Below the pieces are notes generated by a model. It was given only the letters and a program-made list of their open reading frames with translations, did no database searches and was not told where the DNA came from. The position numbers were made by a program, and so were the translations under genes. Positions 49,701 through 62,805 of a DNA stretch of 64,000 nucleotides are shown one piece after another. Each line of letters starts with the position of its first letter. The stretch's first letter is position 1. This stretch comes from Balanoglossus misakiensis (taxonomy: Eukaryota > Hemichordata), in assembly GCA_040954595.2 (NCBI GenBank), contig CM082583.2:6944001-7008000 (forward strand), written 5' to 3'.

Positions 49701-50679
49701 GTGCATCAATCTGCAGACAAGCTGCAATCCCCTAGATTGTCTGCAGTCTAGCGTCACATATTCAATTAGACTTTACTTCTTGTTTTGAAATGTCAGCCAG
49801 CTCATTTCATTGTCATTATGAATTGGTATTTTTTAACCTAATGGGATAGTTTGAAATGTCACGCGTCTCAATACCAGCATGATGATGAAATGATTAAAAT
49901 CCTGATATTGATGATGTAGTATATTCGTCTAGAGTGACTTAATTTGCCTTTCATTTGTGTTTTCTGAGTCCATTATTGTATTAATATGCATGATTGTTGT
50001 ACTGCAGACATAAAACCATCAATAGCTGTAACTTTTGACTGTTTTAATTAACATTCTTTAGGATTTGTTTATCAGGTAGTTTTCTGTTCTACTCACTAGA
50101 ACATGCTAATTGTAAAATGTTTTGCCAGCCAGAGTTACTAGTGACATACACAAACTAATTCCTACATTGAGGATTTAACTAAACATGATAATAATTAGAT
50201 TATATATTATGAAACTTATTCTTTTGCTAATTAATGTCTCATAACCAGCAGTGGTTGGTGCAAGTGTATTACATCTGATTGTATGATAAAGACGTAACGT
50301 TGTCTGCTGCCATTGCCAAGTGCGTAGACATATCATATCTGGATTAGTTCCGTATTGATTTGGTTTATAATTGCATAGTTCAGGAGGAACATTAATTAAG
50401 CATGCTTTTAGCCCTTATTGATCTACAGTTGCCTACTGAGCATTCTCAAGCATGTACAGGAATCTAGTTTGATTCTGCGCTGTTTTAAATTCACAGGGCT
50501 TGATCTGTGTGTTTTGCTCTGCAGGAAAGGTCAACTGCCTCTGATCTTGGATTTCTTCGTGATGCAAGCTGGATGCAGCCCAGGCCACTTGCAGTTCTCA
50601 CAAAATGAGAACTTGATCGATATCCCAGTCTCTGATATCAGCCTTTCTCATTCCCTCCCCATTTTATTTTTGGTTTCAG
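46785..50679. other. Intergenic region and OTUD7 upstream sequence
   Basis: Short open frames on both strands (for example 47582-47872 minus) show no recognised motif or splice chain. An acceptor (TTTGGTTTCAG) at 50679 opens the exon with the OTUD7 ATG, so a non-coding OTUD7 first exon should lie in this interval; a donor-like site near 47339 is one candidate. No RNA gene is recognised. Confidence 0.4.
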
Positions 50680-50755
50680 GTTGATTTTTTCAGTGATGTC
50701 AGGTCACAGAGTGTGAATTTGATGAGAGTGGACAGAGATAACCGACCCTAGAGTC

Positions 50756-53700
50756 ATGTCACAATCATGGGCAGATGAGATTTTCTCGGACTTTGTGAAG
50801 GAGACTCAAGCCGACCCAGGGTTGGCCAGGGATCTTTTAGAAGGTGAGTCAAATCTTCCAAATTTTTGTCCTTTCTTTTGTCCAGACACTTGTTCAAGGG
50901 TGCAAGAGATGTTGGCTTTGATCCTCTAGCTTCTTGTATTTTGTGAATTTATATCTTCATGTGGTACCATGCATCCTCACCCCACTAAACACTATATGTC
51001 ACCATGCTTGATATTTTGACAGAGCTATTCAGATATTTCGCCTTAGGAAAACTATAGCACTAGGAGTGCAAGAAAAGTGCTGACTCAGCATTTTTTTAAA
51101 CAAAATTTGAGACCCCCTAACTGAAAAAGTACATGTACAATGTAGCATGGGAAAACACTGTTTTCTCTCTATATTTCCTTTAACATTCATTGATAAACAA
51201 TATAAAAATCAGGAAAATGACAATATTCTAAATTTTTTTGTAGTCCACTACATTAAAACCACCATCTTATGGTCAGGTGTCATTGTTTTGAACGGTATAA
51301 ATGGACCCTCCCACAGAGAATTATGCGTGAAAGAATGTTATGATCTGGAATTGATGGACAAGGACTGATAACAAAAGAGATTAAAGAGTGATATAACTTG
51401 ATAAAAGAATTAAACATTTGTTAATTTGTAAACCAGAGAGAGATTTGGTTGGCCATAGCTGGAAATAAGATATAATGTTCACATGGAGGTAGGTTGCAGC
51501 CAGTTTGTGGTTAGTCCAAAGCTGTTGACCCTTTTCTGTAGTTCAAAAGTGTTTGCACATCTTGAAAAGTGACCATCAAAGAGAATCAATGTGCTACCTG
51601 CGACCAGTTATCAAACAGGTATGGAATGGGTTCTTGTTTGTATGTTTGGGTCAGAATTAAGATATCGGCCTTTGTACTGTGAAATACCATAACACAGTCT
51701 AGTGATCATTTATCTACAGTCTGTCGCTCTGTGTGCAATTTGACCATAAGTTTGGGATTCTGGTCCTTAGAATGAACACTACAGAGTGTTTTATTGCATT
51801 CATTTTGAATTCAGAGCATCAGTTACTTTATTACTCCATCTCTGTGATTGCCCCAATTCTGTTATGAATGACTCACTGTGTCTCCAAGGATCAACCATCA
51901 AGATCATACGTTTAGCTTTGTTTTAAGATCTCTAAGGCTAACTTCAAGCCAAACAGCTTTATTTGACTATTGGGCAAACTTGGATTTGGACTTTGAATTT
52001 GACTGTGAGTGGAATCCAAAGGTTGCTTTCTCAACAGTCTATTTTCATCAAAGTACGTCATTTTTTCATCAATAGACTGCCGGTACTTGTTTATAGGATA
52101 TAAGACACGAGCAAACTTATGTCAACTGCAATTAATTTTTGTAAAGAATTTTTACTTCAGATGATAAATTTTTTTTTTACAGTTGATTCACAAATCTCAG
52201 TCTCAAGTAGGCTGGGTGGCATCAAGGATATGTCCTCCTCAATGTGAAATTAATTCTGGCAGAGATTCATTTACATGTACCATCATTAAACGCATCCACG
52301 ATTGTTGTGTGACTGAAGTCTGATATCCTGAGTTCCAGCCAGCAGTGTTCCGATTCAAATATATCGCACGCTTAACTACATGTAAATGTTGAATGATTGC
52401 AGTTGTTGCAGCTATTGGCGCCCGAGTCTACATACCACAATTGACACTCTGATGAGGTGAATTAACGACTACCATGAATTATGCACGATGCCGGCCGGAA
52501 GACCGGGCTTTTCTCGTGAGGTCTCGGCGAAATATTTGAGTCAAGAATTTAGTGGAACATGCCACGGTAGTGTCAATGAGCCTGTAAGACTACACCTTCG
52601 ACCTCAGAGAGAAATTTAAATTGACAGTTGGAGTAAAAAGTTTGCCATAGGACGTTATTATTATTCCCCGGTGCGCACGTTTGTATTTCTATATGCCATT
52701 TTATGACCTGCCAGAGCTTGTGGTATCCAATATACTTCAAGCAGCATGTCTTCAGATTTTATGACGGCCTGTTTCATATTTGTGTCAATCACAGTGAAAT
52801 TTTATGACTATTGCCACCAAGTTGGTTGTTTGTCTGGTTATCTCTCGAAGTTGGAATAGGTGTCGTGAGACAGAAGGGGATATTATCACCGTGACAACAG
52901 ATATGCTGTGTTTTTGTGCATACGTCAGTAGATGGCTTATCTACTTTTAATAAAAAAACTCCACTATAAAAAGGTTCTCAATAATATATCTCTTAGTCTG
53001 TTTTAAAAGTATAGTCATGGTTGTATACAAGAGTCAGTAGCCAACAAATCAACTTGATTTGTGCTTGAACCATTTAATATTTCTCAAATTGTCGTCTGCT
53101 CAAAAGAATCAATTGCAAACTGTCAGCCCCTGGCTTCTTTCATGCCAATTTTGAATGTTAATAGCGACACCCCCTGAAGACAACATATTATGGTATAGCA
53201 TTGCCATTTTTCGAAGTTGCCTGCACCGGTGAAAGATTGTTTCTCCTCTGAGTCTGTGGTTTGTAGGAGGGGACAAGTGTGTAACTCAAAGGTCAGAGAT
53301 AAAGTCAACAAGAAACTTACTGAGTTGCAGGTGTGTGTTGTCGTGTATCATGGTGCTAATTTGAGAGCACACTTACCTTCCGGTATGTCACAGAATTACA
53401 TGTTTGAAATTTAAATGAAAGACTGTTAATAAGAGCAGCTGTGAATGTTCTCAGATGATTGGAATTAATGTCCAGTCTTTAATGCTGACCAACCCACAAC
53501 CATGCTGAGAATGCAGACTTGAAGTTGAACAGACTAATTGAGACTGCCAACACTTGCAAGACATAGGCTGATTTGCACATGTAGATTTGTTCTCTGACTA
53601 TCAAATAATCAACCAGTCTGCTCAAAGCCATTTCCTACATGCATGAGATGATCTGATTCCAGAATCTCGACTTCAAATCTGTTCTGTCCACATAAATAGT

Positions 53701-56700
53701 GAAAAGAGAACTCCTTCAATTAAGATGTCTGACTATGATGGTGCGTAATTTAAGAGGAAATACAGCCAGAGGTTTTAAACTGTGGCGTGGATTTGATTTA
53801 TAAAGACAGGTTTAAGATATCTTGATAGGTTTACGACAACCCCTTTTTAATGCCAAATTTCTTGGCCAAATAATTTTTTATACCAAAGACCCTTTCATGA
53901 ATGGAATGATTTTTCCATGAAGTAGAGTTTTAAAAGCAAAGTGAGGTCAATTTATGAAGCTGACAGATTCTCTTGCCTTGTGAACAAGACGCATTATGAT
54001 GGCCTTAAACTTTCCTGCCGAATCTCAGTCCTTTAACTATTAAAGTCTGTACCTAGGGATAAAGTTTAATACTGAGATTTACATTTCATATGGATTGACT
54101 GTCTATTGCTGAAAGCGTCGATCCCGGTCACCATTATAAGTCCATCGATATTCATGCCGTGATCAATTTTGACCATCGGGGTGGAATGTGTAACTTGAGG
54201 GTCGTATTCTGGATGACTCATCGCCTTGTAATAAAAAGTCATGTCACATTTCAAATGAGTAATTTCCATTCGCAATTAAGGGCCCATTTAACTTTGACAC
54301 CAGTTGTTTAGGGTCACGTTTCATGCATGCATGCTCTGCTGTGACTGGCATCCTAGACATAATACGAGATAGAAACAGGATCTGGGATGCGTGTATACCT
54401 TACATGATATATATGTAGTCTTCACACCAGAGACATTCCCGTAAGACGATCATTGCCCTTTAAATGTGATATTTGCTATCGTTGGGCTAAATTGGGGTTT
54501 CCTGTCAGATAAACAGGTGTACATGTATTTTCTCCTTCATTTCAACAGAAATGACATAAAGCAGGTAAAAGTATTTCGATAAAAAGTATTCATTATTCAA
54601 CAGACCTTTACTCTGCAGACCTTTACTATTTGCACTAAGATGGACGCATTGAATAGGTTACTGACCTCAGCTCAGTGAGAACAAAAAAGTAGAGTCATTA
54701 ATGTTCATGCCAGCCTGGATTTCCACACTTATTATGTAAAGCGACACCAAGTAACCTTAAACCAGGTGAAAATTCGCTGTCACAGCTGGCTTCTGTTTTA
54801 ATGACTGTGTACTCAAGGTAACCCAAGGGACTGACCGACTAATAAAATGGTCAGGAATTACCATACATGTGAAGTATGTGTTTACTGTTCTGGAATGCAT
54901 TTCAAGGCAATAACCGGCAGTGACAGATTAAAACGGTGGAAGTTGTAAAAGCTAAAGCGTAATGCTGAACTCAGTAGTCTTAGCAATACCATTAAAGGTT
55001 TAACGTCAGTTGTCACCTTTCAGAAAAAAACAAGGCCTTCGAAGATTAGGAATTATTTTATTGGAAATGGAGTATGAGGTACATTAATTGCTACCTTACT
55101 TATAATGCAAAATTCATTGAAGCGTTATGCTTATGCAGTGAAGGGCACAACCCAAGATTGACATATACATTTGTGTACATTGTACATGTATCATCCTCTC
55201 CCAGAATGACAGCTGTCAAATATTTTATTGGAAACAGAGTCTCTTAATGACCTGCTCATGTTATTTTTCTTGAGTATTTTGTAGAAAATGTAGTGTATGG
55301 AAAATGGTGGAATTGACTCATAAATCTAAACATCTTGTTTGTTGATTCCAGCCAATGATTGGGATGCTGTCAAGGCGTTGATAGACTACAACAAACTCAG
55401 CTGGGATAAGAAACAGACGCCGCCGAAGACCAGAGTTGCGCCCATGAACTCAAAGCCTTCCTCACTTGCGACTTCCACCGGAAGCACGGACAAAAGCACA
55501 GCAGTGGGCGGCCAAAGACAGGGAATGCACGCCCCGCCCTCAACGGATGAGGTAGCCAATAGCAGGAATATGTCTGTGAGTAGGAAAGGAGTGTTGGAGA
55601 GATCCGTTGCTGTGGATGAAGTTATAACTCCGGAATCGCCAAGAGGTACGTACCAGGCATGGGAATGTTCTCGGTTTCACTATATGGAAGATTGCAAGTT
55701 CATACGCTTCCAAGAAGGCCTAAGAAAGTCCCCATCGGGTACTTGTATGTGGCCATGAATGATGTCATCATTTTTCATGAATATGCTAATAAACAATTTG
55801 AATATTCAACATCTTTGTGATTTTGATAAAGTAGGGTAAAAAATTCTTAAAGTGTGACAAGAACCACTAATACATGTATCATGTATCAGTTAGCTCATCA
55901 ATACTTTGTTTGTTCCCGCATCCACAGAGAAACGTTTGACCAGAGGCATCTCCCGGGCCAATGCACCGCTGATCGATAAAGCCAGGACACAGGTCAAAGT
56001 TGACGAAGACAACCAAACACCTGGATTGATAGACACTCCTGTATACACGTTTGTACTGCCAGACCTATCCGTCTACGATGACGACTTCCGGTCGTTTCTT
56101 GAGAAAGATCTGATTGAGACTGCTATGTTAGTCACTTTGGAACAAGCAGGTACCCTATGTTTCAACTTATCCATCCTCCCTGACATCGCTATAGAAGTAA
56201 AGAAACAAGGATGGAAGAGAAATGAGTGTGCTCATATTGACGGACTGACTTCCTTTATTCTTGACAGGCCGTCTAAATTGGTGGGCTCAAACGGGCACAT
56301 GTGACAGACTCTGGCCAATGGCAACCACTGGAGATGGAAATTGTCTCCTTCATGCTGCTTCCTTAGGTAAACACGTATGTTCTTGTATTTCGATTCAGTA
56401 ATGTAGTGAGAAATGTTCACTTTGTATCAATGTGGTCTTCATCCTATTTTCTCCAAGTAAAACCAAACGTGATTGTTTTTGGCTTATTTTATTTGCACAA
56501 CTTCCAGGCATATGGGGCTTCCATGACAGGCTGTTGACCCTTCGTAAAGTGCTGTTTTCCATGATGTCTGCTGGGGCCAAAGTGGCGGGCTTTAAACGGA
56601 GGTGGCGATATTACCAAACCCAACTCAACAAAGAGGTAATTATGGTCCTAATGAACTCGCCCACAATGCAAATTTGTCAGACGAGTCAGGTTTCTGAGGT

Positions 56701-59264
56701 CCATGATTTGAACTTTGAACTTGGTATTGTTGGTGCAGAATTTCTTTACTCCACCTCATATCATTTAATTGCCAAATACTGATGAGAATGAAGGCGACAC
56801 TCGGAACGCAATTTATTTGAATGTTTTTCTCTGCTATGTCTTCATAGTCTGGTTTGGTGTACAGTGAGAGCGAATGGGAACAAGAGTGGGACAACTTATT
56901 GAAACTTGCCAGCATCAATCCAAGGTCACGTCGAAAGAGTACTTTGCAAATGACAAGGTGAGTACCTACATCAATCCCATTTCTTACTAAATGAAGGGAT
57001 TTGCTTATTTCATTTCAGAACGTTCTTAATGGGTCTTGTCTGAAGGGGGTACATGTATTATCCTATCACATATCATCTGTAATCTTTGTTACGATTCATC
57101 CTCATTTGTATTCTACAGTTCACTGTCATCTGTCTCCGAGGATCCCACTGCTAAGGTCGATGAACAAGAAGATGAGAACTGCACCTATGAAAGTCTGGAA
57201 GAATTCCACGTCTTTGTCCTCGCTCACGTCCTTCGCCGACCGATCATCGTCGTGGCAGACACTGTGCTCAGAGACTCGAACGGTGAAGCCTTCGCCCCGA
57301 TTCCGTTCGGGGGAATTTACCTGCCCCTGGAGTGCAAAGAAACCGAATGTCAGAGGTCGCCGCTCGTGCTCACTTACGACGCGGCTCACTTCTCGGCACT
57401 TGTTGCCATGGAGAATGACACGGCTGCTCCCGATGAGGATGAGGCCAGGAAGCCCAGAGGTAGGAGTCTGAGAAAACCTCCAAACAAAGTCTCCATGTAA
57501 TCAATCTTTCAATGTTAAAATACTGTGCAGGAACAATATGACAGCTCTGCATGTACACTGTCCATGATCAGTTGGGTACAGAAATTTATATGAAATAGCA
57601 TATCTTGGGACGTGACATTTACAGCTTCAGTACACATGCATAAGTTGTGAAATCAATATATCTTGTGCATCATGTGTACAGAGCTATAACAGGCAATATA
57701 TTAGTATGTTTGTGTGAATTGATTAATTGGAATAACTTTTCATATTCTTTTCATCATGAAATGGAAGAATTCACCTTTTGCCTATACGATGATGGATTGA
57801 GTTTAAATAACATTTGCATTTATCAGAAGCAGATGGTGAGGCAGTATCTAATTATGTTTCTGTGCTGATATTTTATCATCTTTTTTTTGTCCCACTGCAG
57901 TTGTAATTCCACTGACAGATGCAGAACGCAAGCTGTTACCCATACACTTCAGTATAGACCCCGGAGCGCAGTGGAACTGGCAGAAGGACGGCGAGAATCC
58001 GGAGAAAGTGAAAAAGCTGATACTTTCCGAGGAAAAGAACGTGCAGTTGTTGAACCGATACCTGGATGTGATTCTTGTGCCCATGAGTTTCTGCGACCCC
58101 GCGAACTCAGCGAGAGTGGAGCCCTCGGAGAGAATGGAGACTGGAAGCAATAAATCCGACGAGAACAGGTCGACTAATGGATCGTACGACTCGCTGGACA
58201 CGGCCCACAAGGTCAAAGGCACGAAGCAGAAATCGGGACCTTTTGCGGCCATGAAGTCCAAGCTGTTCGGCGGGAAGAAGAAGAACCCCAAGAAGAAGAA
58301 CTCGGACTCCAGCGACGACGGCTCCAGCAGCGGACAGAGCAGCGTGTCGGGGAGCGTGGCGGCGTCCGACAAGCCGAAGGAACGGAAACTGCAGAGCTGC
58401 GACGACCTGAGGAACGAGAACTTCATCGCGGCGGCCAAACTGAGCAACAGGAGGCACCAAATCCAGCAGGAGATGGTGGAGAACTACTTGAAGACGGCCG
58501 AGGAGCGGCACCGCAGAGAGAAGGAAGCGAGGCGCCAGCAGGGAAACGGACAGCGCAGACTGGGCGGTAACGCAAACGCAAAGCCCACGAAGTGCATCAC
58601 CCCGAAATGCGAGATGTACGCCACCGCGGATACTAACTACTTGTGTTCCGGCTGTTACGGAAAACACAAACGAGCGGCCGAGTACACGGCGCCGGGGCGG
58701 TCAAACTCGTACAATCCGCACAGCGAGGAAACCAAAGTGGTGGGATCGTCCGCCGCGAGTCTCGGCGTTCAAAAACCACTGGAGAAAAGATTCAGTGCGC
58801 CCAGTAACGTTGTGTTGCACGACAAGCAGAAATCGCCAGTGGACAACTACATAACATCAGTCAACTCAGGAGGTAAAAGCACCAACACCTCCAGTGTGGT
58901 CACAGACGTTCACGGTGGACCCATACCCAACAAGAACCTGACCTCGATACGTAGCACCAAATCGCAGATGCCCGACCCGGACGAGATCGAAGTACTTAGC
59001 GACGAGGACGACGTGAACGCAGCCGTGATGAACCAGGTGCAGTTTCGCAGCAAACCCAAAGCGTCGTACGTCAGGGATAAAGGACACCTCACCGGTAATC
59101 CGAGCTATAAGGGTGTGACGTCGTCAAAAATGCGGTCTGTGCCAAAGCAATGCAAATCACCTAACTGTCAGTTTTTTGGCACGGAAGAAACTGACTTCTA
59201 CTGTTCTACTTGTTTCAGAGAAAGACAGAGAACTCGAGCCATGATGTTTAGCTACAAATCTTAA
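50756..59264 (+). CDS. OTUD7: OTUD7 (Cezanne-type) OTU deubiquitinase with two A20-type zinc fingers (8 coding exons, 881 aa)
   Basis: Cysteine-protease deubiquitinase; vertebrate OTUD7B/Cezanne prefers K11-linked chains and acts in NF-kB and cell-cycle control. Exons: 50756-50843, 55352-55645, 55928-56149, 56268-56366, 56508-56635, 56848-56957, 57119-57459, 57901-59264; 2646 nt in frame. The N-terminus is the Cezanne UBA ([20 protein letters not shown]). The OTU core has the catalytic Cys in [13 protein letters not shown] (about residue 227) and the catalytic His in [10 protein letters not shown] (about 404). [20 protein letters not shown] and RGISRA are also family hallmarks. A Lys-rich segment ([15 protein letters not shown]) may be an NLS. 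Two C-x4-C-x11-C-x2-C fingers lie at about residues 659-682 and 845-868; vertebrate OTUD7A/B are annotated with one, at the C-terminus. Human OTUD7B is 843 aa and OTUD7A 926. It could be the single pre-duplication OTUD7. Intron 1 (50844-55351) shows no gene. Confidence 0.95.
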
Positions 59265-61570
59265 AACTGCGAAATGTTTTGTGAAATTTGGCAGTTTTAA
59301 GGATGAACGTGGGTAATTGTATGAAAAAGGAAATTTTTTAGTAAACTCTTTACCGGTATTTATTTGATCTGCATTTCTGGAGTTTCTTCTGGATTTATTA
59401 CCGTCACACCTTTTACATATTTCTAACACATTTTTTCTCAGTTCCTAACCATCCGGTCAGACATCATGTTTAAAATATGAATATCGCAGTGAATGCATAT
59501 TTATTTATTAAAGGATATCACATAGACATGGTTGAGATGGTTGACCATGCATAGCAGTCAAGTATTCCACAGTACATGTATATTGCTGATTTTGAAAATC
59601 TATCCGTAGTGACGTGTTGAAATATTTTGTCCACATTCATGTCAACACCTCCAACATGCTGTGAAATTTTGGGGAATTAGCAACAAAATGAGTGGTATAA
59701 TAGGTGTGTTGTATTCTGCGAATGGGAGAATAGTGCTTTATTTTTTAATCCTGAAATATTTTGATGAATTTCTGAATGGTAGGCCTTGATTGAAGATCGC
59801 TTTGAGCGCAACAGCTGGCAAAGTGACAAGATGCACTTATCTCACAATTCAGTCTAGGATTTCACATTTGGTCGGCTATCACTGAAAGTGCTGGTTTGAT
59901 CGTATGTTTGCTGTCATCATGAGTTCAATGCTTTCACTTCAGATGATGTCAGTGTTACTACGGTAATGGGGCCGAACCATTTGACATCCGGGGAGCTGAA
60001 AGATTTTGTGAGAAGATACTGTTCACATGTGGGAGAAGATTGTCCACACAGCATAGGGCGAAGAAATTCTCACACTTAATATGATCATTGATGCTCTCAA
60101 AGATTTTGCTTTTAGTTTTGCAGTGTCTTCCATTCGCCCCCACCCACCCATCACCCCCTCCCCCAAGTGAAAGATCCCTGTCACCATTTCACTTAGAGTG
60201 CCCTGTTAGTTTCTTGAGGGTACTGTCCTCTGTGTTATCTAATACAGAAGTAGACAGACTTTTATTTTCAGTGGCGTAATTGACTTTAGCCAGAACATTC
60301 TATCTACAAAACAAGCACTTGGCTTTTTAACCCTGTTTCACAGTTATGGGTAATTGTTGATTTTACTGTTTCAATCTTGTGGTGGTTTAATTTTGTTATA
60401 TTGTTTACTGTTTGGTCTATTTACAATGTTTTTTTCTTATTAGGTGCAAATCAGTGACAGATTATTAAAGAGGGCCACTGTCACTGTCACAAAGTGTGGT
60501 GATTGAATAGACTGCTTGATTTGTTTTCTGACACTGATCTGCATCTGTGTATTTCACTCAGCTGACTGGCGTTCATTTTACATGCTGGCGGTATTGTATT
60601 TCAATTTCAACAAAACTTACGTGCTTCTGAAATTTCATTTATCACAACCTTCTTTTATTATTCGCGCTGCTTCTGAAAGGACAGTGATGTACCTGATATA
60701 CACGTAAAGAGTACAAGGTACAGAGTTCATTTGTGTGTCTGTTTTGTCTATCCTCTACATGCAGTGTATTTGAAGTGGTATAAATTTTGTCTTTGTTGTT
60801 TGATGTAAATATTCTTGGTTTTTATCTGTTGATGTGTACATATTACTCAGTTTATTTTGCTTTGGCCAAACGTCACCTGAAAAACAATTTACACAGTGTG
60901 AAAACAACCGGGTAAAACCTGTCTGACAGAGAGGGCACTACAACTGAAACATGAAAATTTTGCACCTTTTTTTGTCTGTATATTAGTAGGTGAATGCAAA
61001 CTAAGTAGATGAGTTTCCTCTCATTGACGAGATCTCGCAAGACTTCGTTAATTACTGTAGCAACAGCTTGCTAGCCAAGTAATGCAAGTCAAAACTAGAA
61101 TAGGTGCAGAGTGTAACAATAATTATGACTTTTGTGCTGTTTAACATAATGGGCCACATATTGTTTGTCCTGTGTCAAATGGTATGATTATCAACTAAAA
61201 ATTATCAACTTTAAACACCCTTTGAGCTCACCTCTTTCCAGCATTCTGGAAATTGACAATCGTAGAAGTTAGATTATCCTTCCATTCTGGGAATTCAGTG
61301 GATTGAAATATTGGGCTGGGGTTTTATACACAAACATGAATCCTCAGAGCTTTTTATAAAGGCCAATTGATGAATGAACAGTGCAATGTGTAGCAGTAGC
61401 AGGGGCTAATTTGATACTTTGTAATTTTATTCATATTCCGAATCATTTTCAAGTCTTCAAATTCAACTCAAGGTTCCAACCAGAAATTTTCTTGGAAGAG
61501 AAGTTGTTTTGCAATGTGTATCAAGGTTTGTTTGACATGGGAAAATGATATGTTGTGAATTGTATGGTCG

Positions 61571-61664
61571 TAACCCTTCTACCACTATGGTTTGGTCTAA
61601 TTACATTGTTCTCAATGATAATGCCTGACGTTCTTTCAGGGGAATGGGGGCTGAGGGATTGAGT
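61571..61664. repeat. Decayed TTAA MITE-like element
   Basis: TAACCCTTCTACCACTATGG through GGGGCTGAGGGATT follows the order of the 46199-46290 copy with many substitutions; the terminal TTAA is no longer intact. Confidence 0.5.
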
Positions 61665-62616
61665 ATATTTCTCACTATCAGTTCTACAGTGTGATAATTA
61701 CTACATGCAAATAAATGCAAAATGATTCAAAAGACATTGGAATTACGGGTCAGAAAGCATTTCTGTAGCCGTAAAGACTGCCATCTATGGTGGATAGTGG
61801 GGTTACTTTTGTTTTCACATGAACTTACTAGTATTTTCGTTTAATGGTAACGATTATTTTCCTGTCTTTGGAGAACAATGCTGCTCGACAGAGGTGCGAG
61901 ATGCAGCTAAAACTCAACATCAAAAATATATCACCGAATTTTTCTTAATGTTTCTTAAAAAATGTTTGTTTATACTTCATGTAAGCAGTGCAGACGAAGA
62001 GTCACAGTTGCTGACTTTGGATAAGATCATTTGTAAGAATTTGACCAACAGGTGTGACAGTTTTGATAACGAGATATTATTATTATTCATTTGCGCGTAA
62101 CTGACCTATCAGTGGGCTCAATGGACGTTCGATTGGCAGGATTTGGTAGTCTCTGCCTGATTGGCCACCTGCAATCATGTGATGCTATGTGTGACCAATC
62201 ACAATGCCCCTACTGTGTATCATGTGCAAATAAACTCACCATATCACAATTTGCACTGACAATAGAAAGTTTCCTTCATTGTAATGTTTGTTTGTAAATA
62301 GAAGAATTATCTGTACCGAAAGAGTAGAAAATTCAGTCCACATATAAACCATAGTATCTATACCTATCACATGTTAAATTTACAAATTATACAAAGGAAT
62401 TGTTTTTCCTATATGTGATGTAAATACTAGCATTGTACAAAAGGAAACTACTGTCTCAGAGTAGATCTTAAACTGTGAATTTGTAGTTTAACAAGGAGCT
62501 GTTCACTCCTGCCATGATAGACAGGAGTCTGGTGTATATTATTTATTTAAACTGGGAACTTATTAAATTGGTATGTAAATGATATTTCCTCGTGGGTGAT
62601 AATTTTGTATTCAACA

Positions 62617-62639
62617 GAGTGAGTGAGTGAGTGAGTGAG
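62617..62639. repeat. (GAGT)n microsatellite
   Basis: Just under six tandem GAGT units, upstream of the alpha-galactosidase-type gene. Confidence 0.9.
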
Positions 62640-62805
62640 CCAGTGTGTGTGAATATCTATGTCGGACTGTCAATACTGTCCGACAACTATTTGTTTTGTC
62701 CTTGATGGACTGTGGGTCATAGTTCGAAGTTCATAGATGTGACCGCGAGGGGTGGGCAATGGACTTTCGACGTGTCCAGGTACGCCCGCAGGTCTGGGGC
62801 ACGAA

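Larger units (their letters stand above)
59265..62805. other. OTUD7 3' UTR and intergenic region
   Basis: AT-rich, with no supported coding frame. ATTAAA near 59508 and AATAAA at about 62226 are possible plus-strand polyA signals. It contains a decayed TTAA element at 61571-61664 and a GAGT microsatellite at 62617-62639. Confidence 0.5.

Noticed and set aside
58107-58667. Minus-strand 186-codon frame, and the 199-codon frame at 57848-58447
   Set aside because: Antisense to the GC-rich last OTUD7 exon; no motif and no splice sites of its own.
61819-62100. Plus-strand 93-codon frame downstream of OTUD7
   Set aside because: Low-complexity, no motif, no acceptor or donor in phase; lies in repeat-bearing intergenic sequence.
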